A DNA stretch of 64,000 bases. Origin: Anseranas semipalmata (taxonomy: Eukaryota; Chordata; Aves; Anseriformes; Anseranatidae). This document shows, piece by piece, positions 52,543 through 63,943 of this stretch. A model generated the notes under the pieces. It ran no database searches and was not told the DNA's origin. It saw nothing but the letters and a program-made list of their open reading frames with translations. The stretch spans positions 156,310-220,309 of the forward strand of contig VXAA01005234.1 of the NCBI GenBank assembly GCA_013399115.1. Direction: 5' to 3'. The first letter of the stretch is position 1. Every line of letters begins with the position of its first letter. Made by a program: the position numbers and the translations under genes.

Positions 52543-55500
52543 CTGTAGAATCACACAAGAGACCTGCACAGACAAAATACAGGATTAGCCAGTATTTTTA
52601 GAAGGAGCAATTGTAGAGATTAGTTCATGTAGCAATTTTGAAAACAGTTCTTGAAACAAAGTTTTAGTGAAAGAAGCACTTCGTGACAAAAACGGGAAAG
52701 CTTTACCAGTGTTACCCATGTAACAAATCTCCTCTGCCCCAGCCAAAAAGGCAAACCGTTTCTATACCAATCCACATTCTTAATCCTTCCCTGTCTTCAT
52801 GCATTTTCACTTATCCTATATTTGATTTTATGAAGCAAAGCGTATCTTCTCTCCTTAGTGCCCGTTTGCTTCTCAGACTAGAGGCCAGCGTTCAGTAACA
52901 GGGAAGTTTCTCTTCAAACCCATTCTCAGATATACCGGCAAAGATTTTAAAAAGTTGTGAGATACTGTGGACAATACTAAACAATCATGTCATATTTAGA
53001 ACTCTTCCGTCATCTTAACTCTAAAAATGTAACTCAGCAAAAGTAAGAAGGCAGAAGGTCACAACTTTCTGAAAATCTTTTACATTCTATAGATACCATC
53101 TCACATTTTTATTAAAAAAAACACAACAACATTGTTTCAGTTTTCCTGAAGATATAAATAAGAAAAAGTACAGACCCACTAAACCCAGTATAAAAACTGA
53201 ATTTCTTTTGAAATGTGTACTTTCGTTATTTCATTTCACCATAAATATTCCTTACCTATATTGTTTGATGTCATATGTTCAATGGGAGGATTAGTACTAA
53301 CTTGCCATGTTGTTTTAACCTCCTTTTGTCCATGCCCACTACTTACGTCCACCTTCCATATTTCTGGGTGATCACTGATAGAATCATCAAAAAATGTCAA
53401 AATTAAGTCAGGTATTCAGATCTGAATTCACCATCTGAATTTTAATGCTACAAACATGGAAGATTATCTTACTTCTGATAGAACTTCTTGACGAGAGCTG
53501 GTCTGATTGGCAGTTGAAACACATGCTTCTCATTTAGAGGGTTTTCCTTATAATATCTCAGGCAAGTTCTAGAATAATATAAATAAACTAGTTACAAACA
53601 TTCTTTGGAGAAATGCTTGTGCAATACTGCATAAACCTTGAGTAAAATTAACTAGATCCTCAGGTTTTATAATTTCTTTTGTTTTTCAATTTTAATCACA
53701 AAACAAAATTTAACAAGCCAACCCAGCTTCTGCAGTCTCAGTCATCAACATTCAGGAGGGTTGAATTGTTGTGTTTTTTTTTTTCCCCCTGAAAGTTTCT
53801 TTACTACTATTAAAGAGCCTATTTGTTAGTACTATTTAAAAGGCAAGAAGTAAAAATGAAATAATTACTGTGTCAAAGGGAAGAGGTTCTCATGTTTAAA
53901 CTGAAGTAAGACTGTACAGCTGACCATTATTTCCAGCATATGGTGAAGTTTTTGAACACGATGAACTTGTTCTTGTAGATCTACTGATGTGGAAATGAAG
54001 TAATCCTGTAACAGCAAAGAGATTCCACTGTTAACTGGACACTCAGTTTCTACAGATACACAACACACTCTCAGTTTACTAAAATCACTTTCTTGCTTCT
54101 TTTGAAAAGCAAAAATATATAGAACGGCCCAACTGTCAGAACAAAGTCAGAACTATACTGCCTGACAACAACTCATACCAGATACCTAGGAAATAATATA
54201 TAATTCAGGAAACAACATAATGACTTTTCTGCAGGATATTGTCCCATCCTCTTGATTTGCAATTCAGTTACTCAGCTTATGGGAAAGATGACTTGCATCC
54301 CACCACCAGCTAAGTGTGCTGTACTTTAAGAGTTAAAAATAAAGAATCTCACCAAATAGGTTAATGTTGCAAGTTCCTGGCCTGTGAAGTGAACAGGAAA
54401 AAAAAAAAAGTTACCACACATTGTCAGATGAAATATAAGCAACAATTGCTGACAAGATTACTCATTCAAAACAAGAAAAAAAACTGTAAAGTGGCAGGAT
54501 AGAGGCATTATTTATATACCGCAAAGGCTGCCCAAACATGGAAACACAATCTAAAAACCTACCACATACTTTGAGACAATCACCCTCCTCGAGACGTAGA
54601 TTTACATATAGCAAAAATGAAAAACCAAATGAAAGAAAGAAAACAATGTGACAAAACAAAGAAGAAATCAAGAAATGAAGAGATGAAGGAAAAGGAGGTG
54701 GATAACAACAGTGGTAAACATGACACCCCTCACAGATTCACAAAAAAATAAAGCTGTAGTACTGAAAACAAAGCCACAATGTTTTCAAGAAAAAAAAAAG
54801 TACATTACAAAAATCATTCCAACCCAGCTTTTGTTTCAAGAATAAAATATGTACAAAAAAATATCTAAATACTACAGACTGTAAAAACACAGCTATTACA
54901 TATAAATACCCTTGCCTATTTCCTTTTAACCCATGTAGACCATAGAGGAAAAGACAGAAAGAGCATGAAGGTCTTATTTTATCACCTATAGCAAACAGGT
55001 AAGAAAACAAAACAGTCCTGTTACAGAAGTCTGGTATTATTTTACTCTAAGTTCAACCTTGAGATTTTTTCAATTAGAAAAATAAATACACAGTTTTGCT
55101 ACGTATAATTATTTTGGATCTAATTTTTTTTTTTTTTTTAAATTTGGAAAAATATATACAACTGGAACATACAAATACTAAGGTGACTGGAAGCAACAAT
55201 TTAGCAGATGGCAGGCAGAAGTGAGACCAAGGTTACAAAAAGCCTCATTATTTTCTGCATGGAGTAACCTTTTCCCTTGAATTTCTAATCATGTTAATAG
55301 ATACTAGGCTTACCTATGAAAAAGCTGACATAATCCTTCTTCATCTTATCCAAACCAATCTCCAAGAGCATTTGAATTGGAGTGATGCCACTGAGGGAAA
55401 TGACCTCTATCTTGCCATGATAAGACTGCTGAATCAATTTACTTAGCAAACTGCTACTCCCTTGATGAATCTAAAAATTAAAAAAGTTTTCTTGTGTTGT

Positions 55501-58500
55501 AACTGTGTACAAAACCTCAAATACTGTTTGGAAGTACAACACCACGGAAACAGAGACAAACCAGGGCATGCAAAAGTAACTTAAAAACAACACAACATGG
55601 AAATAAGGGGCAGCTAAATGACAAGAACTATGTTCTACTTCAAGCAACTCAAATGGATAAAATTGTGAAATACAACTACGTACCCATGGCTGTACTTCAC
55701 CATGTTCCAGGGATTTTATGATCAGTGTGAAACACTCTATCAACTCCTGATAGGAACTGACACCTTAAGAAAAATGATGCAATATTTTATTTATCAATCC
55801 AGGCTTTCCCTTCAGCCAACACATACTTGCAAAAACTAAACTGCTCCTTTAAAAAAATGATAGCTGAAATGACAGATGGCATTGCTTTTTGTTAAGTTTG
55901 TCATATCATGACTTTAAAAATGGTTACTCTAAAGAAACAAGGATCAGACCACTGAACTGCATATGACTGGTAAAGAACAGAACATGACATAAGCTGCTTG
56001 TCATACAACACATTTTGGCTACATTCGCTACACATTGCAGCTCAGCACATTCTATAAAATTAACTGAATAACATCTTTTTAGAATACGAAGAATTATTAT
56101 CTATTTATGCAATTAAGTGCTTCCCAAGCAACAAACAAGCCTCCACATCGTGCAGATAACACTGTCCTTAAGCAGAACAGTGCGTCATCACAGTACATTT
56201 TTGCCATCTAATTTTGATTCTACCACAACAGTGGTTGCAATGATAGGAATGAAAGGAATTTTAAAGAGTTATGTACACCAACCCCTTGAGAGTAAGGAGT
56301 TGGTCTAATCTCTGGGACAGTGTAACAAGTTGATTAGTAATCTGAAAAAATAGTAATAAATAAAAATGCATTTTACTGAAGCGCTGTAAGTGCTATTACA
56401 GGAATGATAGTTTGTATGCAGCTTCATCAACTTTAAAAGTAGCCCTTCAGATCTAGAAAGATGATTTTACAGATAAATAGTTTTCAGTTATAGAGCTGAT
56501 GCATACTACTGATTGTTTAGTACCTTTTACAATCAAATAAAATGAAATATGGTATCTCCTGCTAGATGTTGGTTTCCCTTTATATGTTGTAAAAAAGTAT
56601 ATCATCTTACATACCTAAAATTACCTCTTTTAGAAAAAGCCCATTGGTAACAATTTTCTGAAGAGCTGATCAGTCCTTAAAACTCAGAAGTTTACATTCA
56701 TTTCATCGAGAAAGCAATAAAGTATAGTAGGTACAGAGAATAGAATAATTAAAGGACAACGGATAGGGTTTAAAAAACAACAACACTTACTTCTCATTTT
56801 GCACCATAATTGTTCAGCAAAATCCAGGTCTCCTCGTTCACTGAAGATTGATTTTATTGAACTATCCACTGCAGCGGTGTCACATTTGATATTCTGAAAG
56901 AGTTTAAGTAAAAAAGTATGCCTAAGATTCAAAGACCTTATAAATTCAAATTCCCTCCAGAGATTAAAATTGGGGGCATTACTAATTTTTCCCCTCTTCC
57001 CAGGAAAGAACTCCATAGAAAGTAGCACTGCATAGTAATTTGGAAGCATATTTTTATTGAAAAGTAAAACTAATTCTTTTCAGGTTTACCACCTGAATAA
57101 TTGGATAATTGCCAGGTTTGGTGCAGGAAGTGAAGCCTACTATTGGAAAGACTTTTTGATCATAGACAAGTAAAGACTGTCTTGTAAAAAAACTTCTGCT
57201 TAGCTCAAGATGGTCATTTTCAATTTACAGCGGCACGATGCACACAGCACCAGTAAACAGCCAGAACACAGACCAGCAAGTACTAACACAAAATACCGTC
57301 TTTGCTACACTAAGCTCACAGATGATTAAATAACAGTATGTATATCTGGCAGTGCCCTGGGAGGCCAAAATTAAGACATACCTATATTCTAAGAACAGAG
57401 AATATCTTCCTGATGCTGGACATTTCTGGTTTAGCTGATGCAGAAATCATTATATTTTTAGCTTGTGAACAAAATGCACCTTTCCTCTCAACAGAAGGAA
57501 AAAATTGAACCTTTCCTTATGTCTGAGAGTGAAAAAAAATCTTACGATACTGAAGACATTTTTATACTTTGAATTTGTCTGCTGCATTACAATATCATAT
57601 ACCTCTAGATAAATAGGACAGATATCTAATTAGCGTCATTAAACTGGCCCCAAATTACCAAATTCAGCAGAACAAGCAAATTAGTAATAGAATGCAACGT
57701 CACAAAGGTCAGAGTTCCTGAAAGCAATTGGGACATCATGAGGCTGATAGCTTTAGGAGATGATAGTTGATGGTTAAGATTGCAATTGATATAATATAGC
57801 TCAGTTTGGAAGCTTTGGGTAGTTAAAAAGGAAGAGAAAGAAGCAAACCAAAATAGCTCCAGTACCTCAAAGACTGCCACTGAATGCACTGAATGCTAAG
57901 TTATATCAAAACTATGTGTAATGGACACTAGTAGAACATTTAGTATTAAAAAAACAGGAAGTTTTTCTGAAGGTAAAAATTATAGCGAGCTTTCTATAAG
58001 AGAACAGCTATGGAACTTCTAACCTTACCTTTAAAGTCTTCATCCATTATTTTTAAACAGAAAAAACAGAAAGCAAGAGATCTTTCTTTACATCTTTATG
58101 TCTATGTATTTACATACATGTTTAAATAATATACAAGACATAATGAAAATTTAAAATAAGCAGTTATAAGGGGAACAAAATGACAAAGAAACTGGTAGGA
58201 AATTGCATTTACCTCTGTTTCATTCTTGTTTCCTGATATACAATATCCATCCAATTTCTTCTTTAAATCTAGTAGAGGACAAAATAAATGTCACCACTAC
58301 GAAAAAAATATAGCGAACCAATTGTATAAATCCTCAGGCACACCGTAATTAACAAATACGCTACTGGATGGCTAATAGACAAAATATATCCATTTTCAAA
58401 TTGTTTCTACTGAGGAAGTATATAGTTTTAAAAAAATTCTTAATATGTGTTATGAGATACACATTTTCCCTGTATACCTTTACTACATTGTTGTAGCAAA

Positions 58501-61500
58501 GCATTAACTCCTTAAATTCCAGTGATGAAGCAGTAAGGAGTAATCAGTGGTCTAATATTAGTGGTCTAATATTATCTGGTTTTCTTCCACACAAATTTGC
58601 CAGAGATAGTTTTTGTCTGTTTCTCCAAGTTCTTTCTACATATTAATTTCTGAAAAAATATACAGTCACATTTGAAAACCTTTTGGTGTATTCCTACATC
58701 TGATTTTCTTTTTAGATTCATTCTCTAATATCTTAAACTTCTGGTAAGACACTTAGTGTTCACAGCAGTTTTCAGAAGCAATCAGTAATTGTGGGTGCTT
58801 CATTTCAAGATATCAAACTACTGTTGTCTACCACCACTCACTGGGACACTTTGCACTTTTAATGTTCATATGCGTGTCAATTAACTTGAAAGATGCACCC
58901 AGAACTCGCTTAATTGCTTTTTAAACATAATTCTCTCATTTTATAAAGAAAAAAATATTATCTTTATTTCCTTTTCTACAAGGTTTTGGGGCAAAGAATA
59001 TTTCAGAGATGTACTGATTAACCTATTTAACTGCTCTGTGCAGATTATTACAGTATAAAAATTACAATCTCTAATTCTCATACTTTAAAAATTAAGTATG
59101 TGGAATATCTTTTACTTCTGTGAAATGTGACATTCCTCCCTTCCCACATAACAAGCAGCAATTACCAGCCAGAAATTCTTGGACCAGTTCAAAAGCTGAT
59201 TCGGACTCTAAGGGTTCAGGCCATTCAGTCACACCTGTCTTCAAACCTTCAGCCAAAGTCTAAAAGCAGCATCAAAAACAAAACAACACAAAACAGTTCT
59301 TGTTTGAGGTCCTGCATAGGTCATTCTTCAAAATGTAGTTAACGTTGCCAAGAATCATACATCTCTGTACAGCTAACTATGAATTTTGAAACTTCTCAAA
59401 TTTCCTGGCTTTGCAATTCACAATTTGTTCTCTGTATTCAAGATTCCTGAAACTGAATTCAAAAGTTTATTCTGAACTAAATACTTAAAGTTATCTTTGA
59501 AACACCTGATGGAGTTTAAATAGAGTAAATTATTAACACACAAATTCACTGTTCCATGTAAATCTGAAATTGGAATTTCTCATTTATACTTACAAGGAGA
59601 AACTGCAGTTCTCTATACAGCGGATACACAGGACTCCTGGGGTCCCCAGACTCCAATGTAATATTCTGAAAGTTCCAGAAGCTTATGTCAGACTCAAACT
59701 TTAGAAATCAAGTATCTTAAGATTTTCATTAGGGAAATGCAGATTAGGGTAATTAATAGTTCAGCCTATGAACACACTGTATTGCTTATACAAATAATAA
59801 ACACAAATGGCAAGAGTCTAACATATTTTCTATCCTTCCCACTATTCATAATATACGCAGTGGAAAGAGTTTGGGCTCCTTGACTTACCAGTGTGGCAGC
59901 TGAAATAAGTGGGGGTGTCTGCAGAATCTTATCTACAGTATTCCACGTAATATCAATACATATATTGCTTTCAGATTCTACAATCGTGTCCTCTATTGCA
60001 GCAGCTCTAATAAGTTCATACTGAGCAAATCCTTTTGTCACCACCTAAAATGAACAGATTTTAAAAATTATTACGAAATACAACGTGGTTTTGTACCCCT
60101 GCAAAATATTTTGGAAGCATTTCACACACAAAAAATAGGCTAATGTGAGACATACATTACAAACAGGGAGCCCAAACATTACTTCAAAATAGAGTATGAT
60201 ACTATAGGTTTGTGTTGAGTTTCTAAATACCATCTACAAAGCTTCCCAAAACCAGTATCATAAATACAAAAACAGAGTTTTAAAACTTAAACTGGAGGCA
60301 TGACAGACCATAAAAACCTACAATAGATGAATGATGTTCGACTTTATGTGCCATTTTGAGCTCTTCTAGGTTTGCAAAACAGGTTTTATCGGCTGTAGGA
60401 CCTGGGAAAGGAGAAAAGTAAGAATCAAAAAAAAACATCTGCAACATGATGCAAGCCATATTTGGCATGTAGAAATAATTCTCAAATACTCCATGCTGGC
60501 CTTTAGAAAGCATTTTTCTGGAAATTTATTCTACTGACAATAAAATCTGATGTTAACATTTAAATATCTAGTAAGAGTCAGGGCTAAATGATTGCACCTG
60601 ACTGAAGGTAGGCCTGCACAGATACTGTTGTGTTAAATATATTTAAAAGTTATTTCAAATGCTGCATGGCTTACAGACATCTTTCTCTTTCTCTTCTCTT
60701 TCCTTCTCTCTTTTTTTTTCTTAACAACAACAACAAACACACACACAAACAAGGAATAGAAGCAATACCAAGCCAACATCACACAAAGGTAGCATCCCTA
60801 CATATTAGTATTCCCACATTTTTAAGCCTTCCTCATTCCATTTTATGTGTAACATTATAACCTTACCATCACACGTAACCATATAAATATTGATCCCTGT
60901 GATTCTGTTTCCAGCTTTGAGAGGCTCAGCTCCAAGCCAACAAGTACACTCGGGATCAGAGCCGTCACACCTTATCCAGATCGGAGGAAGCACAACCTGT
61001 TCACTTATCTTCAAATAGGTCATGTTTGGATTTTGTACCATTGTATATAAGGAAATCAACTGCCTAGAGATATGAACAAGAAAGGATCTGATGTCAGCAG
61101 GTATAGCTAAATCTTTCTCTTACATAAAACTTTGAATGATGCAACAGTAACACTTAACTATCTGCCCTGCTTCATCAGCAGACATTAAATCATTTCACAA
61201 AAAGAAAGCAGTATTATAATCTTCTTTTTACAGGTAGAGCAATGAAGTCATGAAGGAAAAAGGTAAGACATCATAGCTGAGATTATATTTAATACAACAT
61301 TTTCATTTACACTAAAAATTCTAAAACTATAATTGAATTTTATATTTTGCATGTTTTAAAAGGATAAATTAGTTACGCAAACTAGTCGCCATGTTTTGGT
61401 ACCATGCCTTGTATTATAATAACAGTCAAAGATTAAATCCCAATAAGATTTTTTAAACGGATTTTTTAAGTCTTACTGAGCTTTCTTTGCACATCTACAC

Positions 61501-63525
61501 TCAGGCAGTGCCATTAACCTAATGGGACAGCTCACGAGTGCTCTTCCAGTACTAGGACTTGAGCTACACTTCATTAGGAATACTTCTACCAGGGGAGGCC
61601 ATTTTGCAGGATGAAAAATGTTCAGTTCATCATTAAACTGATGAGTAATTTAATTTTGAGGGATCAAAAATAACACAGTTGCTGAATATTAGCAAGAGAA
61701 ACAAAGGTTTTTTTTTTAAAAAAAAGAAAATTACATTGAAATTAGTGGAGGGAGGCAGACCTTTGAGCACTTACTTTGCTCTTCTGACAGAAAGAGCAAC
61801 TGGTCCAGAACTGTCCTTTGGTAAAAGCTCAGAGGCATAAAGAGCATCATCTGGTTTTGATTCTTCCATTGGGTCACTTCCCTCATTGTGGCACTTTAAG
61901 AGAAATGCACAAGTGAGTCTAAAAATACAAGGTATGTGAAAATATTTGATGGGAATAAATTAAAAACTTTAGATTACATTTTAAAGTTTAACAAGTAACA
62001 TACACACTTACTGCTTTCTGCAAAATATACATCATATTGCTTCCATTCCAAAATCTTTCAATGGGACTTTTGCAACTACCACCAATCAAACAGATCTCTA
62101 CATCATCCTGGAGGGAAAAAAAAATAAAAAAAATACTCTACATGCAATTGCTGTATTTCAGAAACTTTGTAATACTTCATACTGTAAAATTAACTAATTC
62201 CTTAAGTCTTTTTCCAACCCCATTGCAACCATTCATGAATCTAAGGCTTTCTTACTTCAGGAGAACACAGTCACTGCGTGGGCAGTTCCTGGTGTTCAGT
62301 TCCACAAAAGATGGAACTGATTAAAGCAAATGTGAAAATGCAACAACTTTCAACTAACCAACATGGAAACCTTCATTTCTAACAGGTCAATTCTTTGAGA
62401 AACTGAAGTTTACTCTGATGAACAAAAGTTCAGGTACTTTGAGGGATCATTGTTGTCAACTGGAGTCGCTAGATATCCTTCAGACAGAGAACATTCATTT
62501 AAAACAACATTTAAAGTCAATTGATCTCTTCTCTGAATTTCTCTTGAGAGCTCTAAGCATTGTTTGTAGACATCAAATAACTCAAGCCTGTTCCTGAGAA
62601 TGAAGGAATACCAATCTTTGTTTAGAGAAGTATTGTGTCTCTAAGAACACAGAGGAGCATTGCTTGATTCATCACATCTACTCCACTTTTCACATTACTT
62701 TATCTTTAAATAATCGCCCGATTTTCTTTTCAAACTACTACCAAAGTTGCACAAATCTCAAGACTAACACACCTAACTAGCCCCAGAGACTTTCCAGCCG
62801 CCCCTCTATCCCGAAGCGGTGAGAAGCAGCCGCCTTGCCGCGCACGGAGGGCGCTGAGGTGCTGCGCTTCCCGCCCAGCACGCCCCTGCTGCACCTGCCC
62901 CGCAACGCCCTCGCCTCGACTTGCTCCTTACGACTATTTTAAGCAAGTTAACCGTTAACAGGTGCAAAAAACCAGGGCCAACCCATGGACGATCAGGCAG
63001 GTGAAGGCAGGCGGGGCGGCGTTCTGGTTCTCCTCCCTGCCGGGGGGGTGTTGCTGAGGTAAATTTTCCTTTCTGCGCGACGCCCCCGCACGTCCCTCAG
63101 CTGTGGATCAACGACCGCGCGCTTTAAGCACGCAGCGTGGGTTACACGACTTTATTTTCACACAGGTATTTACCTCAAAGAGAGACGGATGCTCAGGGAT
63201 ACTTCTCTTTCCTTCTTCGTATATCCTGAAAGAAAACAAAACACTAAGCCACGTAGGATTTTTCCCCCCGTATTCCTCACTAAACAGTGAGTCTACCTGC
63301 ATAAACTAAAACACCACAGGTCTAAAATCAGAGCCTCAGCGGCGTCCCCACGAGCTCGGGCCCCGGCCGGTGTTTCACCCCCCGGGGCCGAGTCGCCTCG
63401 CTCAGCGGCGAGGCGGTCGGGGTCCCGGTCGGGGTCGGGGTCGCGGTCCCGGGGCGGTCCGTCACGCACCGGAGCAGGCTGTCGTACAGCGCCGCGGCCG
63501 CTCGCCGCCTGCGCTCCGCGGCCAT
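52472..63525 (-). CDS. ZWILCH: Zwilch kinetochore protein (ZWILCH), 18 coding exons, 589 aa
   Basis: Zwilch is a subunit of the ROD-ZW10-Zwilch (RZZ) complex of the outer kinetochore corona, which recruits dynein via Spindly and supports MAD1-MAD2 checkpoint signalling. Coding exons, 5' to 3' on the minus strand: 63525-63470, 63225-63174, 62107-62012, 61893-61775, 61063-60867, 60401-60322, 60044-59889, 59665-59594, 59259-59166, 58268-58213, 56893-56791, 55763-55684, 55470-55314, 54381-54353, 54005-53869, 53568-53473, 53374-53256, 52542-52472. Every join is GT-AG and in phase, giving 589 residues (human is 591, as I recall). Matches to vertebrate Zwilch include [72 protein letters not shown] and the end CSQVHF. 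The start is in a good context (GCG-ATG-G) inside a CpG island. The segment before the last exon is about five residues shorter than in human. No break is seen. Confidence 0.95.
53256..53374 (-). CDS. ZWILCH: ZWILCH coding exon 17
   Basis: Residues 527-566 plus one base. Only the weak acceptor TATCAG|TGAT keeps the frame (reading [14 protein letters not shown]); the CCCAG nine bases further in would shift it. Donor ATAG|GTAAGG. Confidence 0.85.
53473..53568 (-). CDS. ZWILCH: ZWILCH coding exon 16
   Basis: Residues 495-526: [20 protein letters not shown] and [10 protein letters not shown]. Acceptor ATTCTAG|AA, donor AA|GTAAGA. Confidence 0.93.
53869..54005 (-). CDS. ZWILCH: ZWILCH coding exon 15
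   Basis: Residues 450-494 plus two bases: [20 protein letters not shown], a predicted amphipathic helix strongly like human Zwilch. Acceptor GTTACAG|GA, donor ACA-CA|GTAATT. Confidence 0.95.
54353..54381 (-). CDS. ZWILCH: ZWILCH coding exon 14 (29-base microexon)
   Basis: Residues 440-449, [10 protein letters not shown]. Very short, supported by phase on both sides and by homology. Acceptor TTCACAG|GC, donor TTG|GTGAGA. Confidence 0.9.
55314..55470 (-). CDS. ZWILCH: ZWILCH coding exon 13
   Basis: Residues 388-439 plus one base: [16 protein letters not shown] and [19 protein letters not shown]. Acceptor TTTTTAG|AT, donor ATAG|GTAAGC. Confidence 0.95.
55684..55763 (-). CDS. ZWILCH: ZWILCH coding exon 12
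   Basis: Residues 361-387: [20 protein letters not shown] and EVQPW. Acceptor TTCTTAAG|GT, donor TGG|GTACGT. Confidence 0.94.
56791..56893 (-). CDS. ZWILCH: ZWILCH coding exon 11
   Basis: Residues 327-360 plus one base: [14 protein letters not shown] and [13 protein letters not shown], nearly identical to mammalian Zwilch. Acceptor CTTTCAG|AA, donor AGA-A|GTAAGT. Confidence 0.95.
58213..58268 (-). CDS. ZWILCH: ZWILCH coding exon 10
   Basis: Residues 308-326: [19 protein letters not shown]. Weakly conserved hydrophilic linker. Acceptor CTACTAG|AT, donor GAG|GTAAAT. Confidence 0.88.
58547..58574 (+). repeat. Perfect 14-bp tandem duplication in ZWILCH intron 9
   Basis: The word GTGGTCTAATATTA occurs twice head to tail with no mismatch. 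Confidence 0.95.
59166..59259 (-). CDS. ZWILCH: ZWILCH coding exon 9
   Basis: Residues 277-307 plus one base: [17 protein letters not shown] and [11 protein letters not shown]. Acceptor CTTTTAG|AC, donor GCTG|GTAATT. Confidence 0.95.
59594..59665 (-). CDS. ZWILCH: ZWILCH coding exon 8
   Basis: Residues 253-276: [20 protein letters not shown] then QFLL. Acceptor CTTTCAG|AA, donor CTT|GTAAGT. Confidence 0.95.
59889..60044 (-). CDS. ZWILCH: ZWILCH coding exon 7
   Basis: Residues 201-252: [20 protein letters not shown] and [19 protein letters not shown]. Acceptor TTTTAG|GT, donor CTG|GTAAGT. Confidence 0.95.
60322..60401 (-). CDS. ZWILCH: ZWILCH coding exon 6
   Basis: Residues 174-200: [20 protein letters not shown] and HSSI. 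The phase requires the donor ATT|GTAGGT rather than the GT four bases downstream. Confidence 0.9.
60681..60750 (+). repeat. CT-rich tract plus (CAA)n/(CA)n in ZWILCH intron 5
   Basis: A 40-base CT tract followed by CAA and CA units. Read on the gene strand it is a purine/TG-rich stretch between exons 5 and 6. Confidence 0.8.
60867..61063 (-). CDS. ZWILCH: ZWILCH coding exon 5
   Basis: Residues 108-173 plus one base, the largest exon: [38 protein letters not shown] and [12 protein letters not shown]. Acceptor ATCTCTAG|GC, donor GATG|GTAAGG. Confidence 0.96.
61775..61893 (-). CDS. ZWILCH: ZWILCH coding exon 4
   Basis: Residues 69-107 plus two bases. An acidic, poorly conserved linker ([20 protein letters not shown]) ends in the conserved [10 protein letters not shown]. 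Acceptor TCTTAAAG|TG, donor AA|GTAAGT. Confidence 0.92.
62012..62107 (-). CDS. ZWILCH: ZWILCH coding exon 3
   Basis: Residues 37-68: [20 protein letters not shown] and NMMYILQKA. Acceptor CCCTCCAG|GA, donor GCA|GTAAGT. Confidence 0.93.
62790..63110. promoter_or_regulatory. CpG-rich segment in ZWILCH intron 2
   Basis: GC- and CpG-dense sequence separated from the promoter island by exon 2. It contains a 36-codon plus-strand open frame without an ATG (62834-62944) that looks compositional. It may be a shore of the promoter CpG island or a second start region. Confidence 0.4.
63174..63225 (-). CDS. ZWILCH: ZWILCH coding exon 2
   Basis: Residues 19-36: [18 protein letters not shown]. Acceptor TTTCTTTCAG|GA, donor GAG|GTAAAT. 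Confidence 0.9.
63415..63460 (+). repeat. GGGTC-type repeat at the ZWILCH exon 1 donor
   Basis: Tandem GGGGTC/CGGTC units on the plus strand, beginning nine bases inside intron 1. The G runs could form a G-quadruplex on the non-template side of a plus-strand transcript. Confidence 0.75.
63470..63525 (-). CDS. ZWILCH: ZWILCH coding exon 1
   Basis: Residues 1-18 plus two bases: [18 protein letters not shown], then donor CG|GTGCGT. The N-terminus is more arginine/alanine-rich than human (WERLNCAAEDFYSRLL) but ends in the same Y-x-S/R-LL pattern. Start context GCGATGG, in a CpG island. Confidence 0.85.
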
Positions 63526-63595
63526 CGCCTCAACCGAACCGCGCGCCTCGCCCGCCCGCCGGGACTACATCCGCCTCCGTGCACCCGGCGGAGAC

Positions 63596-63680
63596 TTTTT
63601 TTTTTTTTTTTCTCCCACACAGAAGGGGTTTTTATTAAGTTTTATTCTCTCTACACGCCTCCCTGTGGAAAAAAAAAAAA
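63596..63680 (-). other. AT-rich insert with poly(A) signals and A/T tracts inside the promoter island
   Basis: Plus strand: T16 at 63596-63611, two TTTATT-like words (AATAAA on the minus strand) at about 63630-63645, then A12 at 63669-63680. On the minus strand this reads as poly(A) signal, about 20 bases, then A16, like the 3' end of a retroposed transcript. The upstream minus frame matches no protein I know. Confidence 0.4.
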
Positions 63681-63943
63681 GGAGAATCCCTTCAAAAGTT
63701 GATGATTTTTGTGGGACTAACCGACCCGTCACGCCGAATCCCTCCGCTAGAAAAGAGTCCCCCGGTTTGGGAGGCGACGCGCAGCGACGGAGGTGCCCCG
63801 GGGGGGAGAGCTCCGCGCCGCGGGTCGCGGCGTGCGTGAAGGAGGCTGTAGCCGAGGCCGGAGCCGGGGGTCTGTCGGCGCTGCTGAAGGCGGTGGGCAG
63901 AGTGCGGAAGGACACCGCTGATAGCGAAGGAACGGGAACGAGT

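Noticed and set aside
52900..52966. Possible alternative ZWILCH last exon after CCACAG at about 52965
   Set aside because: The in-phase frame gives an unrelated peptide, while the exon at 52542-52472 matches the conserved Zwilch end (NGS...CSQVHF) in phase.
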